NCBI GenBank assembly: GCA_964602715.1
Contig: CAZRSB010000004.1
Location: 1-64,000, forward strand
Origin: Natronoplasma sp964602715
GTDB lineage: Archaea > Thermoplasmatota > Thermoplasmata > Halarchaeoplasmatales > Halarchaeoplasmataceae
Reading direction: 5' to 3'
DNA length: 64,000 nt
Shown: one piece after another, positions 51,419-60,265 of the stretch
Layout: every line of letters begins with the position of its first letter
Numbering within the stretch: the stretch's first letter is position 1
The notes under the pieces: generated by a model
Database searches by the model: none
What the model saw: only the letters and a program-made list of their open reading frames with translations
What the model was told of the DNA's origin: nothing
Program-made: the position numbers and the translations under genes

Positions 51419-52348
51419 TTATTCATCTTTTTCATCATTATTACCTTCATCATCAACATCCATGCCGAGCTTCTCTCTTAATTCACTATCGAGAGCTTCA
51501 GGGTCTAACTTAGATGCTAAAGCTAAAACACTACTTGAAGCATTAGAAAGCATCGGTTCTATTGTTTCTTTATTGATAACATCACTATTGAAAGCTAGAC
51601 TCAATGATTCAATTTGAGACTTAGCTATCAAAGATTTGATGTTTTCTTTAGTTGGATAAGACACACCAACAGAAAGAGCAAATGCTGACGATGCACAATC
51701 TTTTATATCTTGTCTGAATCGATCTAGATCTATATCCAAGTCATCTCTATCATAGATTATACCATCTTCGTGAACCGTTTTGAGATCGAGACCAACAGTT
51801 ATAGGATTGATCTCCAATCTACCCAACATAGCGGCTAGATCTCTACTGATAGTATCTCCTTCCTCAACTACTGTCTTGGTTTGGTTGATCACTACTTTAC
51901 CACCCTGTATAGAAGCGGGAATACCTACATTTTGAAGGTCACCAACGATAGGTCCTGGTTTGAAAGGTGTCTCACCCTCCTCAACCTTGACATCTTCTGG
52001 GGCGGTTTCTCCTCCACTAGCTGGTGCTTTGGTCTTTGTCTTTTCCATCCTATTGAAAAGCTTGAAAGGATTTAAATCAGTACTAACTAAAGCAACTTGT
52101 CCTTCGATGTAATCTTTGAGTTCATCTAAATTTTCTTTATTATCGTCTATTCTGCCGAGAGCTTTTTTTATAAAGGTGTTTTTTGAAGCTCGAATCGTAG
52201 CAACATCTCTAAGTTTAGCTCTCATCTGCTGCATCTGACGAGCAGGGATTCCTTCTATATTTACAACGCCGATAACTGGTGTTGTTTCAAGGAATTCAGT
52301 CAGTTCTTCTATTTCTCTTTTCTTCCATTCTGGTACATCTTCACTCAT
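51419..52348 (-). CDS. rplP0: Ribosomal protein P0 (L10e)
   Basis: A 309-residue stalk base that binds 23S rRNA and P1 dimers. The N-terminal rRNA domain (WKKREIEELTEFLETTPVIGVVNIEG) and the inserted domain (GPIVGDLQNVGIPASIQGGKVVI) are typical. The helical P1-binding region (ESLSLAFNSDVINKETIEPMLSNASSSVLALASK) follows. The usual archaeal C-terminal GLGxLF peptide is absent: the protein ends GMDVDDEGNNDEKDE. GAGGG lies about 6 nt before the ATG. It starts 9 bp after L1 on the minus strand. Confidence 0.94.
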   Translation of the reverse strand: MSEDVPEWKKREIEELTEFLETTPVIGVVNIEGIPARQMQQMRAKLRDVATIRASKNTFIKKALGRIDDNKENLDELKDYIEGQVALVSTDLNPFKLFNRMEKTKTKAPASGGETAPEDVKVEEGETPFKPGPIVGDLQNVGIPASIQGGKVVINQTKTVVEEGDTISRDLAAMLGRLEINPITVGLDLKTVHEDGIIYDRDDLDIDLDRFRQDIKDCASSAFALSVGVSYPTKENIKSLIAKSQIESLSLAFNSDVINKETIEPMLSNASSSVLALASKLDPEALDSELREKLGMDVDDEGNNDEKDE

Positions 52349-52357
52349 CTTTATCCC

Positions 52358-52996
52358 TCACATGATCCTCACGGCTGGGCCCATGGTCGTTTTTACATAG
52401 ACGCTGTTTATATTTATCTCCCTTCTTTCTAGATTTTGTATGATCCTCCTCATAACAGTATCTATGTTATCTGCTATCTCTTCTTCGTCAAGTTCAGAAG
52501 TGCCTACTGGGGCATGGAACGTTTTTCTATCGCCTGATCTCACGTGAACAGTTCCTTTTAAAGACTTTACAGTTTCTTCTAAATCATCATCCGGAGTTAT
52601 AGGATTTGGCATCTTTCCCTGTGGTCCTAGGATCGAACCTAATTCCCTACCGATAATAGGCATAAGTGACGGTTCTGCCAAAAAGAATTGGTGTTCTTCG
52701 GCTAATTTTCTTGCCTTTCTTTTATCGTCGGATAGATCTTCTATTTCATCTTTCTCGACCACTGTATCAGCTACATCTTTTGCTTGATGTGCCATCTCTC
52801 CGGTTCCAAAAAAACCAACTTTTATTTCCCTGCCTCTACCATTTGGGAGCACAATCTCTTCATCTATTCTGTTTCCAGGTTGAGAAAGATCTATATCTCT
52901 CAAATTTATAGCTAAATCGACACTCTCTTCGAAATTCCTATCTGGTGCTTCTTCAAGAGCCTTTTTGACTCCTTCTAATGTCTTTTCGTCTGCCAA
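52358..52996 (-). CDS. rpl1: Ribosomal protein L1
   Basis: A 212-residue L1-stalk protein that binds 23S rRNA and, in some methanogens, its own mRNA to repress translation. The beta-alpha domain with KVGFFGTGEMAHQAK and the inserted domain (SLMPIIGRELGSILGPQGKMPNPI) are intact. The start is TTG at 52996 with a full AGGAGGT (53010-53004) 7 nt upstream. It is the first gene of the operon here; L11, which often precedes it, is not in the window. The leader may fold (see 53004-53059). Confidence 0.95.
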   Translation of the reverse strand: MADEKTLEGVKKALEEAPDRNFEESVDLAINLRDIDLSQPGNRIDEEIVLPNGRGREIKVGFFGTGEMAHQAKDVADTVVEKDEIEDLSDDKRKARKLAEEHQFFLAEPSLMPIIGRELGSILGPQGKMPNPITPDDDLEETVKSLKGTVHVRSGDRKTFHAPVGTSELDEEEIADNIDTVMRRIIQNLERREININSVYVKTTMGPAVRIM

Positions 52997-53003
52997 TTTT
53001 GTT

Positions 53004-53059
53004 ACCTCCTGTAGTAATTACGGCCCTGAAAAATTGATTCAGGGATGACCTCCTACAGG
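53004..53059 (-). promoter_or_regulatory. Foldable leader of the L1 operon
   Basis: On the minus strand CCTGTAG (53059-53053) is the exact complement of CTACAGG (53014-53008), which overlaps the start of the ribosome site AGGAGGT. Inside lies a second 7-bp stem CCCTGAA/TTCAGGG (53044-53038 with 53030-53024). Outer and inner helices are separated by loops of 8 and 9 nt, as in known L1-binding RNA sites (two helices around an asymmetric loop). Folding would hide part of the ribosome site. The TATA element CCTTTAAATAGG is further upstream, near 53088-53099. Confidence 0.55.
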
Positions 53060-53215
53060 TCTGTCCTTTCAGAACTAGGGTTCCTATTTAAAGGTTTTGG
53101 CCTCCCTCTCGAACAATCGTCGAGATATCACACATGATAATCTAACTTGTGATCTTTGATCCCAAAAATAAAGGATGTATTTTCGCTAATTTTAAAAAGG
53201 TGTCCGTTAATAACT

Positions 53216-54058
53216 ATGATGATCACTATCACAAAGAAAGATATCGACTCTGCGATAGATCTTATAGACGAGGAAAAGATCGTTGATTATGAATATTATC
53301 CTGGTGAATTTAAAGAAGATATTCAAAAAATAGAACATGCTTTGAAAAATATCGACGAAGAATTCATTGATAAAGAAAATATTGAAAAAAAATTTAAGAA
53401 AATTAACTCTCTTTTAAAAGAAGAGGATTATAAAGAATCTGTCCAGATGACGCACGACCTTTTGATAGAAATAGATATTTTAGATGATCTGACTTTCATT
53501 TTGAGTCATATTGATGACATCCTTGATTCATATCGAGAAAATAAATCTGAGATCCCAGCTAAGTTGATTCAAAAAAGGGATAAGATACAAAGACTATGTA
53601 CAGAAAGAAAGTACAAAAAAGCCTTATCGGAGGCGAAAACTCTAGAAAAAGATATTGAAGATACTGATCCGCACATTTTAGATGAATTATGGGAAACAAA
53701 AATAAGAAAAGTGAGAAAAAAATTAAGGATCGCACGATTTTCTGGCTTTGGACTCTCCAAGACTAAAGAGTTAGCCAAAAAAGGTGTTGAAAGTAAAAAG
53801 CAAGGAGAAATCAAAAAAGCCCTTGAAATTATAGATTTGGCTTCTGATCTCTTGGATGAACTCTTCTTATTTTCTCAAAAATTCGATGACTCCAAGAAAG
53901 ATCTAGAAAATATTTTAAAAGAAGACCTGGAAAAAAAGGAAGAGATATGGGCACTCCGGCTGGAGGATATTTACGATCTATTAGATGAAGGTGAATTTAA
54001 AAAAGCGGAGACCCTTCTAAACGGATTTCCTTCTTTGAAAAGAAAAAAAAATAATTGA
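53216..54058 (+). CDS. Helical, coiled-coil protein of unknown function
   Basis: About 280 residues, very rich in Lys, Glu, Asp and Ile and almost wholly helical, with no membrane segment or cysteine motif. Repeating units such as KKALSEAKTLEKDIE and IKKALEIIDLASDLL and FKKAETLLNGF suggest TPR-like or spectrin-like hairpins. No family recognised. The frame opens at 53156, but TTTTAAAA (about 53190-53197) is 24 bp before the ATGs at 53216 and 53219, so one of these is the leaderless start. It is convergent with lpdA, 12 bp apart. It may be a scaffold protein. Confidence 0.65.
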   Translation: MMITITKKDIDSAIDLIDEEKIVDYEYYPGEFKEDIQKIEHALKNIDEEFIDKENIEKKFKKINSLLKEEDYKESVQMTHDLLIEIDILDDLTFILSHIDDILDSYRENKSEIPAKLIQKRDKIQRLCTERKYKKALSEAKTLEKDIEDTDPHILDELWETKIRKVRKKLRIARFSGFGLSKTKELAKKGVESKKQGEIKKALEIIDLASDLLDELFLFSQKFDDSKKDLENILKEDLEKKEEIWALRLEDIYDLLDEGEFKKAETLLNGFPSLKRKKNN

Positions 54059-54070
54059 AAGGATGAATAT

Positions 54071-55426
54071 TTATGAATGTACACTCTCCCCAGTGACATT
54101 CTCCGCAGCTTCTTTTATAGCTTCTGAAAAGGTAGGATGCGGATGTATGACTTTACCTAATTCTTCGCTTTTCACTTTTTCTTCTATAGCAATTGCTCCT
54201 TCCATGACTATATCTGTAGCTCCTGGACATGCAAGGTGGAGCCCTACAACAATATCTTCCTCGTCAACTATAACCTTAGCTAGTCCCATCCTTTCTCCAG
54301 TAGAAGAACCCCTACCAGTGGCAGAGATAGGATATTTTCCTACATTTACGCCACTAATTCTATCCCTTGCCTCTTTTTCTGTCAGGCCAACACTTGCTAT
54401 TTCAGGATGAGTAAATATACCTGCAGGCACATTTGATGGGTCAAAGGCTGCTGTTTCCTTGCATAAAATATCATTTACAGCTATCTCTGCTTGCTTGAAA
54501 GCAGAGTGGGCCAACATAGATTTTCCAGTTACGTCTCCTACCGCATATATATTATCATAGTTTGTCTTCATACATTCATTCACATCTATGAAACCTTCTT
54601 CATTTGATAACTTGATATTACTTTCTGGAGGAGTCGGTTTTCGTCCAACAGAACTCAAGACCTTCTCTACCTCAATAACCTTTTCCGTTTCACCTTCTAT
54701 TTTTGCTTCTATTGGATCTTTATTTTTGATTTCTGAAACCTTAGAACCAGTGTAAAAATTGACTCTTTTTCTTTTCATCATCTTTTCGGCCACTTTACTC
54801 AGATCCCTATCCATAGTAGGTATCAATCTGTCCATAAGCTCTACTATATGGACATCTGAGCCCATCGATGAGTAGATATAAGCCATCTCCAACCCTATGT
54901 AACCACCGCCCACTATCAACATCGAATCGGGGACTTCATCTAAATATAGTGCTCCTTTGCTCGATAGTACTGTTTCTTCATCGATCTCCAGATGAGGTAA
55001 AGATGCGGGTTTCGATCCTGTAGCTATTATAATGTAATCAGATTTCAAAACTTTATCGTCTACTTTTACACTAGATTTATCTATCAACTCAGCTTCACCT
55101 TCTATAACTTCAATATCGTGCTTTTCAAATAGGTTAATGATCGCTTTTCTAGAAACTTTGACTGCCCTGTCCTTTTTCTTCATAACTTTTTGAAAATCGA
55201 CCTCTTTTAATTCTGCCTTAATCCCGTCCCTTCTTGCTCCTTTGATAGTTTCGATCTTTTCAGCCGTAGAAAGTAATGCTTTAGATGGTATACAACCTCT
55301 ATTAGTGCAAACTCCACCTATCACATCTTTTTCTACCACTCTCACTTCTAAACCGTGCTTGGAAGCTAATACTGCGGCCACGTAACCTCCAGGTCCACTT
55401 CCTATAACAGTCAAATTTTCGCCCAT
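54071..55426 (-). CDS. lpdA: Dihydrolipoamide dehydrogenase
   Basis: A 451-residue FAD-dependent disulphide oxidoreductase, E3 of 2-oxoacid dehydrogenase or glycine cleavage systems. The FAD motif is VIGSGPGGYVAAV, the redox disulphide GGVCTNRGCIPSKAL, the NAD domain VGGGYIGLEMAYI, and the C-terminal HPHPTFSEAIKEAA supplies the catalytic His-Glu pair. It has the usual length. The box CCTATATATAC lies about 30 bp upstream. No E1/E2 genes are beside it, so which complex it serves is unknown. It is divergent from ftsZ. Confidence 0.93.
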   Translation of the reverse strand: MGENLTVIGSGPGGYVAAVLASKHGLEVRVVEKDVIGGVCTNRGCIPSKALLSTAEKIETIKGARRDGIKAELKEVDFQKVMKKKDRAVKVSRKAIINLFEKHDIEVIEGEAELIDKSSVKVDDKVLKSDYIIIATGSKPASLPHLEIDEETVLSSKGALYLDEVPDSMLIVGGGYIGLEMAYIYSSMGSDVHIVELMDRLIPTMDRDLSKVAEKMMKRKRVNFYTGSKVSEIKNKDPIEAKIEGETEKVIEVEKVLSSVGRKPTPPESNIKLSNEEGFIDVNECMKTNYDNIYAVGDVTGKSMLAHSAFKQAEIAVNDILCKETAAFDPSNVPAGIFTHPEIASVGLTEKEARDRISGVNVGKYPISATGRGSSTGERMGLAKVIVDEEDIVVGLHLACPGATDIVMEGAIAIEEKVKSEELGKVIHPHPTFSEAIKEAAENVTGESVHS

Positions 55427-55568
55427 CTTATCGAAACAGTATTTACATTTTGTATATATAGGATTTGGTGATAGTCAATTTGGACTAATTCGGTCTATAA
55501 TCCATAAATATTAATATTAGTTCGTCAATTGGAAAACGATTAAAAGTTGTATGTGAGGCGATGAAACT

Positions 55569-56660
55569 ATGGAGTCATTGGTGGATGAAGCTCTTTCAGA
55601 TGAAAATGAAGTGAAAAAGAATGATTATCAGGACGCTGAAACTGATGAGGAACTCAAAGAAGTGCTCCAATCATTAAAAACCAACATATATATTGTAGGA
55701 CTTGGGGGGGCAGGATGCAATACGATAAACCGAGTCTCCGAAGAAGGTATTCACGGCGCAAAGATGATAGCAGGGAACACGGATGCCCAAGATCTCTTGA
55801 CAGTTAGAGCTAACAGAAAGGTATTGATGGGGCGTAACTTGACCAAGGGTTTAGGAGCTGGAGCAAAACCCCAAATAGGAGAAAAAGCCGCTAAAGAAGC
55901 AAAAGAGAAGTACGAGGAGATATTAGGTGATGCAGATATTACCTTTTTAACATGTGGACTAGGAGGTGGAACTGGTACCGGATCTGTGGCACCTGTTGCG
56001 GAAATAGCTAAAGATGCGGGTAGTCTGACCATCGCGGTTGTGACTAAACCCTTTGAAGCTGAGGGACGATCTCGGATGAAAAATGCTAAATGGGGTTTAA
56101 ACAGGATTGGCAACATCGCAGACACCGTGATAGTCATTCCCAATGATAGATTATTAGAACTCGTACCTCGTTTACCATTGAATAAAGCATTCAAAGTGGC
56201 CGACGAAGTATTGATGCGGGCTATCAAAGGTATGACCGAAATCATCACCAAACCTGGTCTTGTTAATCTTGATTACAATGATTTAAGAACGATCATGCAA
56301 GGTGCTGGTCAAGCTATGATAGGCATGGGAGAATCGTCTGCAGGTGGAGATAAAAGAGCAGAAGAAGCGATAGAAGAGGCGATCAATTCTCCACTCTTGG
56401 ATGTCGACATTTCAGGTGCTACCGGGGTATTAATCAATGTTACTGGGCCTGATGACATGAGCGTTCACGAGGCAGAGATGGTAGCAGAAAACGTGGAGAA
56501 AAAAGCTGGGGATGGTGCAAATATTATCTGGGGCTGTAGTGTAGACCCTACTTTGGAAGACACAATAAAAGTGATGATAGTCGCTACTGGAGTTAAATCC
56601 AAACAGATTTTCAGTCCTGAAGAGAGCACTTCAAAGCAAGGTATAAAGAAAGTAGCCTAG
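55569..56660 (+). CDS. ftsZ: Cell division protein FtsZ
   Basis: A 363-residue tubulin-like GTPase that forms the division ring. An acidic tail of about 35 residues precedes IYIVGLGGAGCNTINRV. The GTP signature is GLGGGTGTGSVAPV and the T7 loop is NLDYNDLRTIM, with the catalytic Asp. The C-terminal linker and tail are short (EESTSKQGIKKVA). GATTAAAAG centred about 26 bp upstream supports a leaderless ATG at 55569. It is followed after 140 bp by the DUF58 operon. The sequence resembles the archaeal FtsZ1 group. Confidence 0.96.
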   Translation: MESLVDEALSDENEVKKNDYQDAETDEELKEVLQSLKTNIYIVGLGGAGCNTINRVSEEGIHGAKMIAGNTDAQDLLTVRANRKVLMGRNLTKGLGAGAKPQIGEKAAKEAKEKYEEILGDADITFLTCGLGGGTGTGSVAPVAEIAKDAGSLTIAVVTKPFEAEGRSRMKNAKWGLNRIGNIADTVIVIPNDRLLELVPRLPLNKAFKVADEVLMRAIKGMTEIITKPGLVNLDYNDLRTIMQGAGQAMIGMGESSAGGDKRAEEAIEEAINSPLLDVDISGATGVLINVTGPDDMSVHEAEMVAENVEKKAGDGANIIWGCSVDPTLEDTIKVMIVATGVKSKQIFSPEESTSKQGIKKVA

Positions 56661-56800
56661 TTTGAAGAAAACAAAGACTAAAAACCTTTACTTTTTTAAT
56701 AAGATATTTATAAAAAATTTGAATCACAATGTTAATTAATAACTTCATTCTCATTGATAATCACATATGTTTGCATGCTTCGGAACTATTAAAAGATTAA

Positions 56801-57748
56801 ATGGAGGTGTCGCATCTGGATAGAAGGAAATCAGTAGTAATTATCTTTATACTCTTTCTGATAAGTGTCTGGTTAATAGGAAGTATGATGAACTTCCAAT
56901 TTGATGATCCAGAAGAAGGATTAGATGGAGGCGTTCAGATCGTTGGTCCCGTGACCGCTATTTTGATATTTGGTTTACCAGTGTTTATAATTTGGAAAAC
57001 AAGGACTAAAATATTTTTACTAATGTTCATTGGGGGATTATTCTGGATAATAACACCATTCTTTTTTGAAGGTCTCACAGTGTTACTACTAGGAATTATT
57101 ATACTGGGACTTTTATTAGTACTCTTAGCATTTAAGAAAGGATATATCAATAAGAAAAAAGCAATTTTGTTATTCGCTTTAACTGGAGGACTTGGAGGTA
57201 CTGTATTTTACCTATTTGTTATCGCACCGGGAGGTTATGCTGCTGGACGAGGTAACGGAGAATCTTTGATCGATCTTCCATCTATCTTCGCTTTAGATAG
57301 GATCGGAAATTTGTTACAAGAAGGTTTACTCGTGCTTATATTGATATCAATATTTGCAATCGGATTCTTCATATACAATAAATTTGATCTTTATCAAATA
57401 TTCGAACAGACACAAACAGAAGAAAAAGATATTGAACAGGATATATCCTCCGCGGTCGATGACACCTTACAGGACCTATACAAAGGAAACAATATAGAAT
57501 CCACTATTATGAGATGCTATCAACGTATGTCTATGATACTTGAAGATAAAGGTGTAAAAGATGAAAAGTATATGACTCCTAGAGAATTAGAAAAAGCGGC
57601 TAATGAAATCTTAGATGTCCCTATCTCAAAAATTTCTAGGATAATCGATATATTTGAACTTGTCAAATATAGTGAACACAGTATAGATGAGAAAGATAAG
57701 CTAAAAGTAGTTGATGATCTTAAAGCTCTGAGAGATGAACTAACATGA
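56801..57748 (+). CDS. Membrane protein with C-terminal DUF4129
   Basis: A 315-residue protein with five or six membrane helices in the first 190 residues (VIIFILFLISVWLIGSMM, ILLFALTGGLGGTVFYLFVI and others). A cytoplasmic DUF4129-type domain follows (STIMRCYQRMSMILEDKG, TPRELEKAANEIL). Proteins of this type occur with DUF58 and MoxR genes and may take part in envelope maturation, as inferred for haloarchaeal clusters. The ATG at 56801 is followed by GGAGGTG (56803-56809), which is also well placed for an in-frame CTG at 56816 (6 nt), so the start is uncertain by five residues. First gene of a four-gene operon. Confidence 0.8.
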   Translation: MEVSHLDRRKSVVIIFILFLISVWLIGSMMNFQFDDPEEGLDGGVQIVGPVTAILIFGLPVFIIWKTRTKIFLLMFIGGLFWIITPFFFEGLTVLLLGIIILGLLLVLLAFKKGYINKKKAILLFALTGGLGGTVFYLFVIAPGGYAAGRGNGESLIDLPSIFALDRIGNLLQEGLLVLILISIFAIGFFIYNKFDLYQIFEQTQTEEKDIEQDISSAVDDTLQDLYKGNNIESTIMRCYQRMSMILEDKGVKDEKYMTPRELEKAANEILDVPISKISRIIDIFELVKYSEHSIDEKDKLKVVDDLKALRDELT

Positions 57749-58371
57749 TAACGAAAATTTCCGATGGTGTTAAGATTTTCATTGACAAACATCAATCGTC
57801 GTATCTATTTTATCTTTTATTAGGACTATTAGCGATAATATCAACTGTTTTTATTTTAAGTGGTGAAACTGATATCGCCCATACACTTGGGAGAGCTATG
57901 GCTTTAATTTTTATTTTTGGGCTATCCTACGGTTTAGTTGAATGGATATTTTCTGTTACAGAAGAGCAGGAGTATTGGGAAGAAAAAGAAGATGTAGATG
58001 AGAATATAAATTTACACGTTAAAGATATTTCAGAACTACTAGAAAGAGCCTCGGAAGGAAAGGAAAAAAGTAGAGAAAAACTTCATAGAAAGATAAAAGA
58101 AGTCTTCCTTCTGAAGTTAAAAAGTAAAAAAGATATTTCTGACGAAAAGATGAAGGACTTGTTGAATGATACCGATCAATTAAAAAGAGAAATCGGAGAT
58201 GAGTTTATATCTGAGTTCATTATTAAAACAGGACAAAAAAAATATAAATTCGAAGAAGAAGAAAAAAAAGTTAAGAAAAAAAACTTGATCAAATATAAAA
58301 AACGATATAAGGAAAAAATAAAAGAATTGCTCATAAGAATAAACGATTGGGATAAAGATGAAAAAATGTAA
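57745..58371 (+). CDS. Two-helix membrane protein of the DUF58 operon
   Basis: A 208-residue protein. Two membrane helices lie at about 20-42 and 52-70 (YLFYLLLGLLAIISTVFIL, ALIFIFGLSYGLVEWIFS). The rest is a long, highly charged cytoplasmic helical tail (residues 75-208). The topology matches the DUF7269-like protein that sits in the same position in haloarchaeal DUF58 clusters; the sequence assignment is tentative. It overlaps the DUF4129 gene by 4 nt (ATGA). Confidence 0.7.
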   Translation: MITKISDGVKIFIDKHQSSYLFYLLLGLLAIISTVFILSGETDIAHTLGRAMALIFIFGLSYGLVEWIFSVTEEQEYWEEKEDVDENINLHVKDISELLERASEGKEKSREKLHRKIKEVFLLKLKSKKDISDEKMKDLLNDTDQLKREIGDEFISEFIIKTGQKKYKFEEEEKKVKKKNLIKYKKRYKEKIKELLIRINDWDKDEKM

Positions 58372-58416
58372 CGTAGATCTCAAAAAATATCAAAATCTTC
58401 AGGAGCGACGTAAAAG

Positions 58417-59697
58417 ATGAAGTTGAAAAAGACATATGCATTCTTGGTAATTTTAGCAGCCCTTGGGATCATTTGTGGCTATATCTTTAGAAGTTGGATT
58501 TTTTTTAGTTTGACGATATCATCTTTGTCGCTCTTCGTTGTATCAGCAAGAGTTATGCCTCCTAGAAAGCTACTTCTTACTGTTTCAAGGACACCAAGCG
58601 AACGAAGAAAAGAGATTTACGTTGGCGACGAAATGGAGATCACGATAACAGTAGAAAACGATAAGAGGAGACCTTTACTACTTGAAGTCCAGGATATGCT
58701 TCCCCCCCTTGTTGAAATTATAGAAGGATCGAATCATGCTGTGATGAAACTTGACAAACAAGAAAAAAAAGAATTGAATTATAAAATTTCTTGTCCCGTA
58801 TCAGGAAAGATCGATATAGGTCCAGTAAGAGTAAGATGTTTAGATCCCTTAGATTTCTTTTCAAAAGAAGAGACTTACCAGAAAGAACTGTTTTTAAGAG
58901 TGCTTCCAAGGACGCAAGAGATGATAAGTGTTCAGATCAATCCAAGCTATACAAAACATTGGTTGGGAGATATCAAATCCAAAAATATAGGCGTTGGTAG
59001 CGAGTTTTTTTCATTAAGAGAGTATCATCCTGGTGATGAACTAAGAAAAATAAATTGGAAAGCTACAGCACGGCAGCTTGATCCTATCAGTAACGAATAT
59101 GAAGGTGAAAAATCTGGGGACGTGATATTGGTTGTTGATGGATATAAAACGGGGATATCAGGAAATCAAAAATCAAATACACTGAGAGCCTCAATCGATG
59201 CAGCTGCTTCTCTAGCCTCCACTATTCTCTCCGCTAGGAACAGAGTCGGGCTTATAGTTTCAGGAGAATATCTAAATTGGGTATATCCAGGAACTGGTAA
59301 GAATCACTATCATAAGATAATGGCGAATCTTACCCAATTTGAGAAAGGAGGTGCATGGGATCTAGAAGGAGTAAGAGGCCTCTTAGAGGATTTTTTCCCC
59401 AGAAAGAGTCTGATAATTTTTATTTCACCACTCAATGTCCTAGAATTCACTGAAACTATCATAGATCTGTCAAGGAAGGAATATGATGTACTCGTTATTT
59501 CCCCCGATCCCTTTAAAATTGAAAAAGAGATTATCGATGACTATGACGAGATAGCTGAAAGTTTATACGTTACTGAGAGAGAAAACATCAAAGAAGCTCT
59601 CTGGAGAGCAGGGACTATGGTAGTGGATTGGGATCCCAATGAACCACTTGAGCCAGCTTTAGAGGAGGTGTTAAGATTCAAAGAAAGAAGAAGATGA
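58417..59697 (+). CDS. DUF58 domain protein
   Basis: A 426-residue membrane-attached protein of the DUF58 family. Two N-terminal helices (YAFLVILAALGIICGYIF and FFSLTISSLSLFVV) precede a beta-rich domain with the typical SLREYHPGDELRKINWKATARQ. A vWA-like part (DVILVVDGYKTGISG) follows. DUF58 proteins usually work with a MoxR AAA ATPase, which is not present here. Possible roles are envelope assembly or stress response. It follows the two-helix gene by 45 bp. Confidence 0.88.
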   Translation: MKLKKTYAFLVILAALGIICGYIFRSWIFFSLTISSLSLFVVSARVMPPRKLLLTVSRTPSERRKEIYVGDEMEITITVENDKRRPLLLEVQDMLPPLVEIIEGSNHAVMKLDKQEKKELNYKISCPVSGKIDIGPVRVRCLDPLDFFSKEETYQKELFLRVLPRTQEMISVQINPSYTKHWLGDIKSKNIGVGSEFFSLREYHPGDELRKINWKATARQLDPISNEYEGEKSGDVILVVDGYKTGISGNQKSNTLRASIDAAASLASTILSARNRVGLIVSGEYLNWVYPGTGKNHYHKIMANLTQFEKGGAWDLEGVRGLLEDFFPRKSLIIFISPLNVLEFTETIIDLSRKEYDVLVISPDPFKIEKEIIDDYDEIAESLYVTERENIKEALWRAGTMVVDWDPNEPLEPALEEVLRFKERRR

Positions 59698-60248
59698 TCT
59701 TCTCGGTGATTATTATACTAATTGCTTTATTAGCTAGCTTTGCTTCACTTCATTCAATATATTGGTTCTTACCAGTTATTTTTGGAGTAACGCTCGCTAT
59801 AGGTTACAACACAAAAAGATCATCCGTGGTAGATGTAAGTTTGATTTTGCTGTTTTTTTCCTTCCTTTTCCTGAATCAGGATTTGAGTAGGGACATACCA
59901 AATTTAATACTCAGCGTAGGATTTATATTTTTATTTTTTGGAATCTGGTTTTTCACAAAATTTCTTTTATATTACGATAGAGTTGAAAGAACTTCTAGAG
60001 TCTCTTCAAAAGGAAAACAAACAAGTGTTTTCACCCGGTCCGCAAAGAACTACATGTTTTACGGTATAATTTTAAATACTTTTATCGGAGCGATCATATC
60101 TGCAATCGCTACTTTACTGGGTTCCTATAGTTCATTGAGAGGTATAATGGGAGGTAGGTTAGAGACAACATTGATGATATTATTTACATTCATTTTATTT
60201 TCGATAATATTTCTCATGGTTCATATATTGATGTCAAGCGACGATTAG
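59694..60248 (+). CDS. Polytopic membrane protein of the DUF58 operon
   Basis: A 184-residue protein with about five hydrophobic helices (MIFSVIIILIALLASFASL to LMILFTFILFSIIFLMVHIL). It has one basic loop (DRVERTSRVSSKGKQTSV). It matches in place and topology the DUF7519-like protein that ends haloarchaeal DUF58 clusters, but the homology is not certain. It overlaps the DUF58 gene by 4 nt (ATGA) and ends the operon, 17 bp from the convergent methylthiotransferase gene. Confidence 0.7.
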   Translation: MIFSVIIILIALLASFASLHSIYWFLPVIFGVTLAIGYNTKRSSVVDVSLILLFFSFLFLNQDLSRDIPNLILSVGFIFLFFGIWFFTKFLLYYDRVERTSRVSSKGKQTSVFTRSAKNYMFYGIILNTFIGAIISAIATLLGSYSSLRGIMGGRLETTLMILFTFILFSIIFLMVHILMSSDD

Positions 60249-60265
60249 AAATGTTGATATTGTAA

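Noticed and set aside
55507..55518. Palindrome AATATTAATATT upstream of ftsZ
   Set aside because: Purely A/T and expected by chance in this background; not placed at a clear TATA-relative position.
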